A stretch of 64,000 nucleotides of DNA, from assembly GCF_003597395.2 (NCBI RefSeq), contig NC_133770.1, forward strand, positions 28,625,496-28,689,495, written 5' to 3'. The DNA comes from Chelonoidis abingdonii (Eukaryota; Chordata; Testudines; Testudinidae). Every line of letters begins with the position of its first letter. Position 1 is the first letter of the stretch. The notes under the pieces were generated by a model, which was not told the origin of the DNA, did no database searches, and worked only from the letters and a program-made list of their open reading frames with translations. This document shows, in pieces, positions 1-11,480 of the stretch. The translations under genes were made by a program, and so were the position numbers.

Positions 1-105
1 GTGGCAGCGAGATAAGATCCAAGCTGGTAATTAAGCTTGGAGGTTTCAAGCTAGCTTCTCAGTTTATGAACGCTAAGGTTCAAATCTGAGTAGGAAGCTA
101 TGACA
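1..105 (+). mobile_element. 3' end of an LTR, clipped by window edge
   Basis: This matches the last ~105 bases of the LTR at 8172-9078. Both read through a GGTAATTAAGCTT core and end in CTATGACA. The rest of this copy lies left of the window, so its length and any internal retroviral sequence cannot be judged. No retroviral sequence follows, which fits a solo LTR or the 3' LTR of an element lying to the left. Confidence 0.8.
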
Positions 106-2540
106 GGGTGAGCTCTGTATCTGAAAATAAATGGTAGTTTTGTTAGCTGTCTGCTGTCTGGCCTCTAGTGATTTCTTCTTAAACCAACTCCCTCCAAGGA
201 TATAACATTGACTGCATGTATTGTAAATATAATACAGGATGGGAAATAGTTAATTTGCATTTTTTGACGTTTCATTTATTGAATGTATTCCAGGATCAGC
301 ATGATTTTATTTTTCACAGCATATTGTAATTGTAGGATTTTTAAAGAGTCAGTTGTTGGATTATGTGCTTTGTGGCATATGTAATCGGAACAGTAGGTGC
401 TTTGAGAGCAAGTCAGCATCATTGCACAATAGAAGTAAAACTTGAGTAGAATGTGTTAGAATTAATTGAGTATACTGGATCAAATCATATAGAGACAAAT
501 ATTCCTATTATTTACACAAGTTTTATACTGGTATGGCTCTGTTGACTTCTGATTTCTACCAGGGTAAGTGAGAGAGGAATCAGTACTATTTTCTACAGTA
601 GAGCTGGTTGAAAAAAAAAACAGTAAAATGTATGGGATTAAAAAAAAAATTATTGGTTTCTCAAAATATAGAAAAAATGACAAAATTATAATGGAATTTC
701 TCAGTCATCAGAACATTTTGACAGCTATGTACCTAGTCAAAACCCACACATTTGGAGCATGAGAATCATTCTCAAACATTTCTTTAAATTATTTTTTAGC
801 CCAAAAATCTGATTTTTGACAAATAATATAATTAAACACTCAAACTTCAGAAAACTTTGATCCATTCTGCTAAAAAATGATGCTCCAATCTCAGCTTCTC
901 AAATTACCTAGTATCATTGGGTCAGCAACACAGCTTCTCTTAGATTGGTAATAGAATGGTATCTGTCAGTCTTCCAGCTAGCTGAAGATCAGTCAAGGAC
1001 TCTTTTACATTTTCCAGACGTCCTTTCGACAAACTAAACTCTAACCCACAAGCGCTTATCTGCTCCCTTCATAGGTGTTCCATACATGACTCTGGTGTAA
1101 ATTAAACTGTGATCAAAATTGAGTACAATTCCTTGGCAGGTTGCAAACAGAAGGGAAAACTGAAGTCCACAATGACTTGGGGCCTGATTCAGAGCTCTTG
1201 AAGTCAATGGAAATCTCTCCATTTCCTTCAGTGCTCTTTGTATTGAACTCCTAGAGAGGATAGAACAATAGAGGGAGAAGGAAGTTTGGAACATACAGCA
1301 TCAGTAAAATGCACCATCCTACTGAATGTGCAGGGAGAAGAAATAACATACACACTTAATGAGGCATGAAACCAGACAAACACAACTCTTGTTATTGGGA
1401 AGAAAACTAAAGTGGGAAGTCTTAATCTCCTGCTATTTGAAATATTTTGTTAGAATTACTTCCTTGATTGAGGGGGGTGTAGTAAAAAGAATATATCTGA
1501 CTTTAATCAAGCAGTTCAGAGTGTCTCCTAAAATCTGACGTGAAAAATTATAAGAGGGTGGTTTGGATCTAAATATGTGGATTGCAAACTTCATGAAAGA
1601 AGGCAAAGTAGGAAATGTTAAATGGCAAGGCACCATGTCAGAAGGAATGTCTAACATGGAGGATTCCACCAAGATTGATGGTAAATTATTCTTTGTTATG
1701 ACCTCACATAAAGAGTAGCATGTTAACTACACTATCAGATAACAACCGATTGGGACATGTTACAAACTGCGTTACAGAAGGAGAAATAATACAAAGGAGG
1801 AACCTACAGATGTGGACAGGAAATATATTCAGAGGTACAACATCCCCATCACTTCTTATTTCATCTAAGGTTATTTTTCGACCCTAATACCAATTTTGCA
1901 TTTGAATCTAGACTACACTCAGTAGCTGCATTTATATTTTAGAGCTCTGGCATTTGGAAACAGAACTTGTGAATATGACACATACTGAGGCTATGTAAAG
2001 TCACCTGATTAAGTAAAATACCCATCCTTTAACATTCACAGACATCTACATATGACAATAATGATAACATGGAGCCAAAAGATAGTGATGGAGACAGTGA
2101 AGGAGATTCAAGGTTGAAAAGTAAAATAAACACACTCATTTAAAATAAATTAAATTAAACATCAGTGGTTATTAAAGTAACAAACAATATAATTGTTCTA
2201 TTTATACTTCAAGTAATATAATGAAATAAAAGTTATACACTAGTGAATAAGCAAATACATCCCATAAAAACAATATTTCACAGTTAAACTTAGTGCGACT
2301 AGCTTTATCTAAATTCCAGTTGTTAGTCCTATGATGCTATAGAAGATCCTTCCTTTGTAATTTGTTGGGTTCAGATTAGGTGGGTAGGCTCTTTTTTTCC
2401 ACCCTCACCCCTAATATAATAAATCCATTAATGGTGCTTTCACTTAAGTGAAAAAGAAACAAGAGAATTCAAGACATAAGGAAGAACTGTCTTTAAAGTA
2501 TATGGACCTGGTGTACTATGGTGTTGCTCCAGTTTGAATG
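106..2540. other. AT-rich DNA, no gene recognised
   Basis: AT-rich sequence with short A and T runs (610-650). The short open frames on both strands lack splice-site context or recognisable domains. A motif of the 'gcctgattcagagctcttgaagtcaatgg' type at about 1182-1212 resembles decayed amniote interspersed repeats, but it is too short to classify. Confidence 0.5.
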
Positions 2541-3390
2541 ATAGATTCATGGTTATAAAGCCAGAAGGGACCATTGTGATCATTTACTGTCACCTCCACA
2601 TCAGCTGTAAGATTTCTCTGAATTTATTCATGTCTGAACTAGAGCATAGCTTTTAGAAAACACATCCAATTGTGAATTAAAAAATTGCCAGCAATGGAGA
2701 TTCAACCACAGCCTTTGTAAATTGTTCCCATTTTAATTACCCTTACTGTTAAAAAATAGTGCCTTCTTGACTTTGTCGAGTTTCAACTTCCAGCCAGTGG
2801 ATCTTGTTATAACTGTCTGTTACACTGAAGTGCCCTCTTATTAAATTTCTATTTCCTATGTGGGTATTAATAGACTGTGTTCAAGTCATGCCTTAAACCT
2901 TCTTTGTTAAGTTAAATAGATTGAGCTCTTTGAGTCTTCCACTGTAATGCATGTTTTCCAATTCTTTAATAATTCTCGTGGTTCTTCTCTGAACCCACTC
3001 CAATTTATCAAGATCCTTCTTGAACAGTGAACAACATAACAGCACTCAGTATTCCAGTAATGGTCAGACCAGCACCAAAACCTACTCCTATTCAGTATTC
3101 TCCTGTTTGTGTATCCAAAAAAGTGAGTTTGGCCACAACATCCTGCTGGAAGCTCACTTTCAGATGATTATCCACCATTACGCCCAAGTCTTTGCAGAGT
3201 CACTGCTTCCCAGGATAAGATCCCCCATCTTGTAAGTATGGCCTGCATGATTTGCTCCTACATGTACAACTTTACATGTGGTCATATTGAAACACAGATT
3301 GTTTGTTTGTGCCCAGCTTCCCAAGTCATCCATATCACTCTGTATCAGTGATCTATCCTCTTCATTATTTTCTACTTCCCCAACTCCTTT
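2541..3390 (-). mobile_element. CR1 LINE, 5'-truncated, antisense
   Basis: The minus strand carries the end of a CR1 non-LTR retrotransposon. It runs from the reverse-transcriptase C-terminal region at 3393-3178 (SDMDDLGSWAQ ... CKVVHVG, the usual CR1 'D-L--W----...CKV-H-G' block), through an ELENM-like stretch around 2990-2930, to the 3' UTR. The tail at 2541-2580 reads GATTCATGGTT with 'AGAAGGGACCATTGTGATCA', the CR1 terminus. Stops and frameshifts throughout make it non-functional. The 5' truncation at about 3390 is typical of target-primed insertion. Confidence 0.85.
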
Positions 3391-3877
3391 CACTCAGACA
3401 CACCACACAAGTTCTCCCAACCCTCTTTTGACCCCCTACAGGGATCTAATGCATGAAAATCCCGTGAACAATGTCCTCCTTCTCTCTCTCTCCAGCAAAG
3501 GTCTTAGGGTCTTCCAACAAACTGTTGATGGTATTCTCTAACAGGGTACATTCCTGGGTGTTTCATGTACTATGAGTTCCATAACAGCATGAAAGGATTC
3601 CATGTTTATAGTAATTATTGGTTGTGCTCCTCCCTCCATGTTCAAGGCAGGTTGCTGAACTGGGGAAGCCAGTGTGTACTCATTTGGATGAATAAATGCT
3701 CCTCACCATTACCTGCCTAGTGATATGAGTGCTTGCTGGAAGACTCTGGCAAAAGATGTGTTCTGAGTATACATTTAATAGCAGGCAGGGTGCTGGGTGA
3801 TAGCCAGCCGATGCAATAATGGCCACACATTCTTATTCAGCTGCCAGTAATGAAGAGGGTCTGAGTTAGTGGGCACT
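3391..3877. other. Unclassified spacer
   Basis: Lies between the CR1 truncation point and the next LTR. A pyrimidine-rich stretch occurs at 3478-3495. No coding or RNA gene signal is seen. Confidence 0.4.
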
Positions 3878-5052
3878 TGTGATGTTACACCCCATATTTA
3901 TCATTGAAATATTGTTATGATATGAATATGGCATAAGTAAGATATGTTTTATGCAAGATGGGTCATGAGAGGTATCACTGAAAAGGTTATGATCCACTAA
4001 ATGAGTTTATCCAATTTGTATGCATGTATGATTTCTGTTTCTGATGTTAGGAATATTGACTGTAACAATTACAACTGTGTGTGTTCTTGGGAGAACGTCC
4101 ATTAGACGGTAGGCAATCAGCCTAAATAAGTCATTGAAGAAGAACAATAGATCTTTGAAGACAGTAATCTCCTACCTTCCTGAGGAGCTTCTTAGGTTGC
4201 TGCTTTGACACTACAGGGTCAAGTGATCGTGTCACCTGGTAGTAGACTCCCATCTTGGGCTTTCAGTGTTTTTCCATTAAGTGGGAGTAAAGGACTGGGG
4301 AAAAAAGATTCCTGTCTTATATCAATTCTATTTAAGTTTGAGAAGTAAGGCAATCAGGACCTTTCTCTGTTGCCTCCCCGTCCAAGAAGGAAGATTTCAA
4401 AAAAGACCTGAAGGGAAAGGCAGGGGCTGAGCCCAGGCTGAGACAGGGTTCCAGTCTGTAAAGAGAAATAACTGGAACTCTAAGTTACAGAAACTATACA
4501 ATCTGCCTAAAACAACATTTAGGGTGAGGAATTACATTTTGTAACCCGTTTCTTCAGTGTATTAAGCTTAGTTTGCATGTTTTGTTTTATTGGCTCCGTA
4601 ATCTGCTTTGTTCTGTTTGCTACCTCTTGTAATCACTTACATTTTACCTTTTATAGTTAATAAAATTATTTCTTGTTTATACCAAAACCCAGTTTGTGCA
4701 ATTCATAACGGGGGCGGGGGAGGGAAGCTGTGCATATCTCTCCCCACATTGAGGAACAGGGCAATTTTTATGAGCATGCACTGTGCAGATCTTTCTATAC
4801 AGCACAAGACAATCTTATTTGGGGGTTTACACTCCAGATGGTGTGTGCACCAGAGTGCTGGCCAGTCCCCTAGCTAATTTCAGTCTGTGTCTGCAGCTGG
4901 GTGTGGCCTTGCCTGGATGTATGCTGGAAAGGGGATTGAGAGACTAGCACAGCAACCCAGTGCAAGGGAAACCCAGGCTGGTTGGACTGGCAGGCTCAGT
5001 GAGACCCCAGCACATGAGGTGGCACCCCAGACGGGGGGTTTAACCCATCACA
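3878..5052 (+). mobile_element. Solo LTR (retroviral type), ~1.17 kb
   Basis: The ends form a 7-bp inverted repeat, TGTGATG at the left and CATCACA at the right, the TG...CA signature of LTRs. The flanks are GCACT and GCACC, a possible 5-bp target duplication with one mismatch. Inside, TATA-like TTATATC lies near 4317 and an AATAAA polyadenylation signal at 4659-4664 is followed by a T/GT-rich stretch, giving a U3-R-U5 order on the plus strand. No gag, pol or env follows, so it is read as a solo LTR left by recombination. The family name is not assigned. Confidence 0.75.
4659..4664 (+). promoter_or_regulatory. Polyadenylation signal of the LTR
   Basis: AATAAA inside the 3878-5052 LTR, about 340 bp downstream of the TATA-like motif, as expected for the R region. 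Confidence 0.6.
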
Positions 5053-5189
5053 GCACCATCATCACATCTTATACTTATCCATCCACCTTCCTTTCCAGTA
5101 CTACAGCAGCACACTCCTTCTCAAGGTGGAAGAGGCAGAATGAACTGGTCCAAAGTCCTCAAGGCTATCCCGAAAGGAGATATTGCTCT

Positions 5190-5212
5190 CTCTCTCTCTC
5201 TCTCTGCATTCG
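5190..5212 (+). repeat. (CT)n microsatellite
   Basis: Uninterrupted CT dinucleotide run seen directly. Confidence 0.9.
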
Positions 5213-5309
5213 TGGTGGTATGCCCCTACTGCTGCAGCATCTGCTCTAGTGTTGCCTTCTGGTAGTGAGGAGGCTGCTGCCTATGTCTTGGATGGCCACA
5301 GACAATGAC

Positions 5310-6430
5310 TTCAGCCACCATGACACTCACTCTTTATTTCAAACACGATATGCCTGACTCAGCCTCCCCGTCCCCTAAGAGGAAGGAAACCATGGTACTT
5401 TTGAATTAGGGATCTTGAATCTGGTGGTATGGCAAAGAGAGTATATCCTGCAGCTGTCTAAATGTGCTGTGTGCTGCATAGGACTGGCTGAAGTGGGCAG
5501 AGATCACCCCGGCTGTTGAAGGCAGTGCCTGCACCTGGGCATTCCCTTCCAGAAATCCCCTCACAACCAGACTGAACCTGTGAGTGAGGCAAGAGACACA
5601 ATGAAAGAAAACATTGCATCCTGGAATCCATTGCCACAAACCCAGTAGAGAGGGCAAGGGGCCTTAGCCACTTCACAGTGACAACACACACTGTCTCTTT
5701 AAGATGTTTCTGGAGGTGTGCTGTTTTTCAAATCCACACACGGACAGTGTTATATACTGTCAACTGAGGGCATACCCATTGCCACTGCTGCTGCTAGTCT
5801 TTGTGCTGCTGCTCACTCAGCGGACCATAACCGACATCTTGTCTGACTATTGGTCCAAATGTCACTTGTCAGGTGCATCCTCCCACCTTTGCAATTATTT
5901 AGGACATGCTGTACTGCAATTCTGATGTCACTGCCTTTTTAGCAAAACAGGAGCCCTTAAGGCATCTGAAGCACTCACACCTCCAACAGGGAGAAAGGAA
6001 ACATGTCCATGTCCAGCATCCTTGCAAATGCTGTGGTCAGCAGCATGGCCCTAGGATGCTTGTTATCATATTTTTTTCCCCTTTGAACACACTTTTCTAT
6101 ATCTGTTGAGTGATGCTGATGGACTTAGCTGATGTCACGGAAAGTAGACCTCGTGTCTGTCTGGTTTTCTCCTGAGCCACTTTATTGTAGCATATGCCCT
6201 CTGTGACTGTATTCTATGTCTTTCAGCATGCCTAGTGTCCCCAGTTTTCTGGGGTCAGTGCCCCGTCTAGCCCAACATCTGCATAGCTGGCAAATGGTGC
6301 TGTTACTATCCCTAAGATCAATTGTGAAATGTTGCCAAACCCAGGAATCTGGCTGTTTAATTGTTTTGTTCAGGAAGGTATTGAGAGATTCAAGCTGGTG
6401 GCAACTGAGAAAAATGCAGTGTGGGAGCAC
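5310..6430 (-). pseudogene. Broken BED-finger hAT (ZBED-like) transposase
   Basis: The minus strand holds three collinear pieces of a BED-finger hAT transposase in different frames. At 6400-6182 there is a BED-type zinc-finger region, with SWVWQHF followed by a CQLC knuckle and a Leu/His-rich segment. Around 6040-5960 an ARMLDMDMFPFSLLE stretch resembles the 'AKM---D--PFS-VE' block that follows the BED finger in ZBED/hAT proteins. At 5610-5406, CVSCLTHRFSLVVRGFLEG leads into a HF-S---------LQ-ILSLP segment, matching the catalytic-core 'C--H-L-LVV...HF--S...Q--L-LP' block. Frameshifts and stops separate the pieces. hAT transposases excise and insert DNA, and some BED proteins became host genes. 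The decay here favours a dead transposon. Confidence 0.65.
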
Positions 6431-6599
6431 TGCCTCCCTTCCCTCCCCTCAGTGTTCCTATCAAAACAGCATCCAACAGAGAGAGAGAGAGAAAGAATGA
6501 CCTTTCCCTCCAACAAGGGAGCTGTGACTAGAACTGGTAAGAGAAACATGGACAATACAATATTCCATTGGAATATACAGTTCCACTGCAACTGAAACA

Positions 6600-6956
6600 C
6601 TTTGTGAAATCAGGTCAATTTTGCCAGAATTTTCTTTCAGAAAAAAAATGGGGCAAAAAAGTTATCACACTGTCTAAATGTCCTATGCTGACCCTTATGG
6701 AACAAAAAAATTTGATTTTTTTGTTTTGAAACAACTTTTCATTTTAACTCTTTTAAAATTTGTGCCATTTTGTATTTTTTAACACAATACAAAGTCACAA
6801 ACATTCTTAACCCAGAATGAACAAAAATTCAGAATTTTCTGGTGTAGAGAATTTTGAAAGTTTCAGACTTTGCTCTCATTTGGAATGAAGCCAAATTTTG
6901 AAATCTCAGAAACCTGTATGAAACAGAACTTTTCTGCACAGCTCTAGGTATTACTA
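6600..6956 (-). mobile_element. hAT-type MITE remnant, T/A-rich
   Basis: An AT-rich block of TTTTGA/AAAATTT-type words. Its right end read on the minus strand starts CTAGAGCTGTGCAGAAAAG, close to the CTAGAGCTGGTGGGAAAT end of the block at 7783-8016. Shared ends on otherwise low-complexity DNA suggest non-autonomous hAT elements. It sits just upstream of the broken hAT transposase at 5310-6430, but a common origin is not shown. Confidence 0.5.
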
Positions 6957-7004
6957 ACCATCACATCCTTTCAGAACTGAAGTAGTGGAGCCCAGTCTTG
7001 GAGG

Positions 7005-7031
7005 GAGCTAATGGTCTCTGACCATTAGCTC
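7005..7031. repeat. Perfect 12-bp hairpin
   Basis: GAGCTAATGGTC, then TCT, then GACCATTAGCTC: a perfect 12-bp inverted repeat with a 3-base loop. There is no T-run after it, and bacterial-type termination is not relevant here. Its origin is unknown. Confidence 0.7.
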
Positions 7032-7782
7032 GCTACGGAGCAACCTCTTGAAGAGAAAGAATTATCTGTGATTCTGAACTAAACTCCTCCTTCACATCAT
7101 CACCACTATCACCACCTCCTTCACCCTTTGCCCCAGGAAATATTCCTTTCCAGAAGATTTGTCTGCCTCAGCCAAAGTGGATTCTGCTGACTCCTCCAGC
7201 ACCACATGGGAATCTGGTTTCATTTCCTGAGTTCATGGTGCACAACAGTTTTTCCACTGAATAAGTCCAAGGTGCAAGAACTAGTCTTTTTCCCATCCCA
7301 AACTTTCCTGTAGAAGAGCTGCTTCTGAGTAGCCTCATACTGGAATTGCCAGTTCCACTAACACAGCTCTAAGACAGGGAATGTGTGAAGGACTGTGCCA
7401 TGTTGTTTATAGTGGAATAGCATCAGAAAAAGGCCTTTTGTTTGTCTGGGAGTCAGACAATTGCTGAGTGTGACCTGAACTCTTCCCATTTCTTCTTTCA
7501 GAGCAGGAGGTCAGGCTTTTTTAGGTGAAGTCAATTAATATACTTTGCTTTGCAGCACCCAGCAGCTGTGGGAGGTCAGAGATAGACACTGTATCTGATA
7601 CTTAGAATCCCTGCTCACTGTCACCAAAGATGCAGCTTCAAACTAGTCACACAATCCTAATAAACAGAACCTGCCTAGGAACAGAGAGCTTCCGCTTGTG
7701 CTGTGACTTCATATGGGTACCCTGAACCAAACTGAAACAATGCACGCTCATCCAGTAAAAGAACATACTCCCTGCAACATGG
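7032..7782. other. Unclassified DNA
   Basis: No open frame, transposon end or RNA gene recognised. It includes a (CAC/CAT)-rich patch near 7097-7120. Confidence 0.4.
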
Positions 7783-8016
7783 GGCAAGAATGACACACTA
7801 CACTGAAGTGGAATTTTTCCCCATCAAGTCAAAATGAAATGATAGTGTTGTAATGAAATAAAAAATACTCCATTTTGATTTGAAATCATTCCAAAATATT
7901 TTTTCAAAAAAAAATATCAAAATTGTTTTGTTTCAGGGATACATTTTGATTTAGACAAAACCGCATTTTCCGATGGAAAACTGTTCCATTGAAAAATTTC
8001 CCACCAGCTCTATTAT
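7783..8016 (-). mobile_element. hAT-type MITE remnant
   Basis: Read on the minus strand from 8016 it begins CTAGAGCTGGTGGGAAAT and continues as an A/T-rich run of TTTTGA/AAAACA words. The TAGAGCTG start is shared with 6600-6956. It lies 155 bp upstream of the LTR at 8172. Confidence 0.5.
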
Positions 8017-8171
8017 TTATGTATTCTAGCCAGGGAGCCCTACTCCTAGGGGAGAATGGGAACTTGAGGTACCTGGACTATAGCTCCCCTGAGGTACCAC
8101 AGCAACATTTTCCAATCAATTGCTTTTTCCCATTTTCAGCTAATGTTTTTCAGTCTAACATTTTTCACTCC

Positions 8172-9078
8172 TGTCATAAACAGATAGCTAAGGGTTAATG
8201 TCTCTTTCACCTGGAAAGGGTTAACAAACAACGCCTGACCAGAGGACCAATCAGGAAACAAGATACTTTCAAATCTTGGTGGAAGGAAGCCTTTGTTTGT
8301 GTTTTTTGGGTTTTGCTTTTTTCTTTCTGAGTCCTGAAAGGGACTAGACGGGCAACCAGGTTTCTTGCCAAGCTCCCTGCTACAGTCTCTTATATAGTCA
8401 AAATAGTGAGTATTGAGTAGAAAGGCGGTTATAGTCTTTTGATTGTTTCTGCATTTTGCAACTAGTGTATCTGGCTTTGGTAGAGTTTATAATGTGTATT
8501 TGGCTGAAGTATTTTGAAATTGTTATTTCTGGCTGGAGGAGGCTTTTCTCCAGTTTCTATTAAAACTGAAAGACCCTATAATATTTCCCATCTTAAATTT
8601 ACAGTGATATTTTTACTTTTTCTGTCTTTATTAAAAGCTTTTTCTTTTTTAAAATACTCCTAATTGAGTTTTTCCCTTCTGGTTCAGGGCTGTAGGTATT
8701 GAGTCTCTTACTCACCAGGGAGGTGTGGTGAGACGGGGAGAAGAAAGGAGGGGAGAAAGGGTATCCCTTTGTTTAGTTCTATGGAGCTTGAATCTTCTCT
8801 CTTCCTAGTGTACCCAGGCAGGGAAAGATCTTGGGAGGAAGAAAGGAGGGAAGGGGAAAGGTTATTCACCCTTTGTGTGAGACTCAAGGAATTTGGTTGT
8901 CTTGGGCTGTCCCCAGGGAGGTGGTTTTGGGGGGACAGGAGTGCCCCAAAACACTATATATATTTATCGGTGGTGGCAGCTTGTCAGATCTAAGCTGGTA
9001 ATTAAGCTTAGAGGAATTCATGCTAGTACCTCATTTTTTGGACTCTAAGGTTCAGATTGGGGATAGAATACTATGACA
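8172..9078 (+). mobile_element. Solo LTR (retroviral type), ~0.9 kb
   Basis: The ends are inverted repeats, TGTCATA and TATGACA, with TG...CA termini. The flanks ACTCC and ACCCC may be a 5-bp target duplication with one mismatch. It holds a TATA-like TTATATAG at about 8390 and polyadenylation-type ATTAAA signals at about 8559 and 8630. The last ~105 bases recur at 1-105 of the window, so at least two copies of the family are present. No internal coding region adjoins it. It is interpreted as a solo LTR. Confidence 0.8.
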
Positions 9079-10496
9079 ACCCCACAACTGAAATTTTTGG
9101 CCAAGAAAAACCCCATATTCTGACAATCTCTTCTATACATTATTTAATACATTTTAGTTTGTAGTTCATGTAGACACACTAAATTGTCATATGAAACACT
9201 CCAGGCACTGAAGATTTTCCTGCTGGTTTCTTCGGTAATTGCAACACTTGTAACACTGTTTCTACAAATGTACAGAAGGGATGAAAACCTTTGTATTTTG
9301 TCATGCGCTGGTAGTAACAGAGCCCAGTAAAAGACTTCAACTCATTGTTTCTTCTTGCTTCAATCAGAGCAAATCTTCCATGATTAGGCAATAAAGCATG
9401 ACAGAGCAATGGTCTTAGTGGACATTTTGAGATATTGCACAGCTGGGTGAAATCCTGATCAGACTGAAGTAAAGGGGATTTTAGTCATTCATATCAATGT
9501 GTCTTCTATCTGTATCCAAAGCACACTGAAATCAATGGAAAGGCTCACATGGTTTACAATAAATTTTTGGATCAAACCTTCATCTGGAGTCCTCACTGAA
9601 GTTAGTGATTTTGACATTGAATTCAATGTGAGAACATTTGTGACAGGTGAAAAGAATGCATATGGAATACTGTAGTTCAATACAAAGATGCTATCATTAT
9701 TTTACATAATCAGTTTTTTTTTATTGCTGACATATCTTATTTTGGCAAGATATTCAGAGTGCGAAGAAGTTACAGCAGCAGCAGAATTGATATCCACATG
9801 GTGCTTATATAGGACGCTGGGAGAAAGCAGTAATATACTGTCAGAGATGAACTGTGTTGAGCAGGAAAAGAGCAGGCAATCTGGTAGCTAACCATAAATC
9901 TCAAAGAAATGTTATTTTAATCCAATGATTGAGGTGGGCAGGGATACAAAACACTCAGTAATGAAAAATTAAAATGGAGATAAAAGTATAGTTAGCAAAT
10001 AAAAAGGGTGAAAAGATAGGTGGAAACAAATCTGGAGAGAAGTGTCAGCTTTTTCCATACAAACTGCAAGAAGCATATGACAGAGCATTGCAAGTATATG
10101 AGTATAATAAGCAACATGAGATAACTGGATAACTGAGTTGGCTATATTAGGAAATTGACTAAGTTATATAAATACTCTTTCAAAGCTGCCCAGTTTATAG
10201 AAAGGGTAGTTTATACTGTAGTAAATATTTATAGACATAGAGCTCTTATTTATGCAGAAAGAACAAGGCAAGCAGTATTACAAATGTTAAGCTTCACCTA
10301 GTTTTTACTCATGTCAATGGGAGTTTTGCCTGGGTAAGGACTTCAGGATTTGTTCCTTAATGCATTGCATAGTAAGGCTTTTGATATTCATGACCTTCTC
10401 AAAAACAAACTAGACAAATATAGTCAAATGAACCTACGATAATGTGGGTGCACAACTGATTAGAAAACTGTACTCAAAGAGTAGTTATCGAAGTTA
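9079..10496. other. Unclassified DNA, no gene recognised
   Basis: Contains a 231-bp minus-strand open frame (9409-9179) without recognisable domains and a plus frame at 9688-9891 with a hydrophobic start. Neither has supporting splice or promoter signals. A 'tcaatgggagttttgcctg' motif near 10315 resembles decayed amniote repeats. Confidence 0.4.
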
Positions 10497-11345
10497 TCAC
10501 AATTGAACTGGAAGGGAACATCAAGCAGGAACCCACAGGGATTTGTCCTGGTTCTAGTTCTGTTCAATATCATCCTAAATGATTTGGATAATGACATAGA
10601 GAGTCCACTTATAAAGTTAGTGGATGATACCAACCCGAGAGGCATTTCAAGTGCTTGGAGGACAGGATTAGAATTCAAAGTGATCTTGATACACTGGAGA
10701 AATGGTCTGAAATAAACAGGGTGAAATTCAATAAGGACACATGCAAAATACTACACTTAGGAAGGAATAATCAATTGCACAAATACAAAATGGAAAATGC
10801 CTGCCTAGGAAGGAGTACTAGTGGAGGTTATAGAGTATCACAAACTAAATATGTCAATAATGTACTATGCAAATTAAAAAATAAAAAATAAAAAGAAATC
10901 AAACAAACATCATTCTTGGATATACAAGCAGGAGTGATGTAAGCAAGACACAGTAGTAATTCTTCCACTCTGCTCAGCATGATAAGCCCTCAGCTGGAAT
11001 ATTGTCTCCAGTTCTGGGTACCAAAATTTGGGAAAGATGTGGAAAAATTGGAGAAAGTCCAAAGGACAGCAACAAAAATGATTAAAGGTCTGGAAAACAT
11101 GACCTATGAGGAAAGAATGAAAAAAATGGGTTTCTTTAATTTGAAGAAGAGAAGATTGAATGAGGACATGATAACCGTCTTCATAACATAGAACATAAAA
11201 GGCTGTTATAAAGAGCGTGATAAATTGTTCTCCTTAACGACTGAGGACAGGACAAGAAGTAGTGAGTTTGAATTTCAACAAGGGAGATTTAGGTTAGACA
11301 TTAGAAAAATTTTCCAAAGGGTAAAGGTAATTAAGCCCTGGACAA
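10497..11345 (+). mobile_element. CR1 LINE reverse-transcriptase fragment and 3' end
   Basis: Sense-strand remains of CR1 ORF2. The palm region appears at 10540-10640 (PQGFVLVLVLFNI ... NDLDNDIES), with the catalytic box as LVDDT where CR1 usually has FADDT. Next come SDLDTLEKWSEINRVKFNKD (10680-10735) and, after an internal deletion, SPQLEYCLQFW with QRTATKMIKGLENM (10979-11100). The terminal 3' block, 'agacaagaagtagtgag...caagggagatttaggtt', lies at 11249-11300. Many frameshifts. It is a 5'-truncated dead copy. Confidence 0.85.
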
Positions 11346-11384
11346 AGTGCACATGTGAGTTCATTCATCTTCACCAAAACATTT

Positions 11385-11480
11385 AAGCCTCCACTCAGGA
11401 CAACATCCCTATTAAGCAAAATACTGAAGCACATGCTTTACTTTAACCAGGTGCTTAACTCCAGTTGAAGTTAACTGGCT
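11385..11480. repeat. Decayed MITE fragment (GCACATGCTT type)
   Basis: Contains GAAGCACATGCTTTACTTTA followed by GGTGCTTAACTCCAGTTGAA. The same pair of words occurs at 40463-40540, so this is a dispersed repeat seen twice in the window. AAGCACATGCTT is partly palindromic, as in old amniote MITEs. Confidence 0.5.

Noticed and set aside
4887..5249. 120-residue plus-strand frame
   Set aside because: It straddles the end of the solo LTR and its flank, with a (CT)n run translated as Ser-Leu repeats.
6370..6600. Overlapping frames at the BED region
   Set aside because: Shadows of the minus-strand BED/hAT remnant and a (GA)n run.
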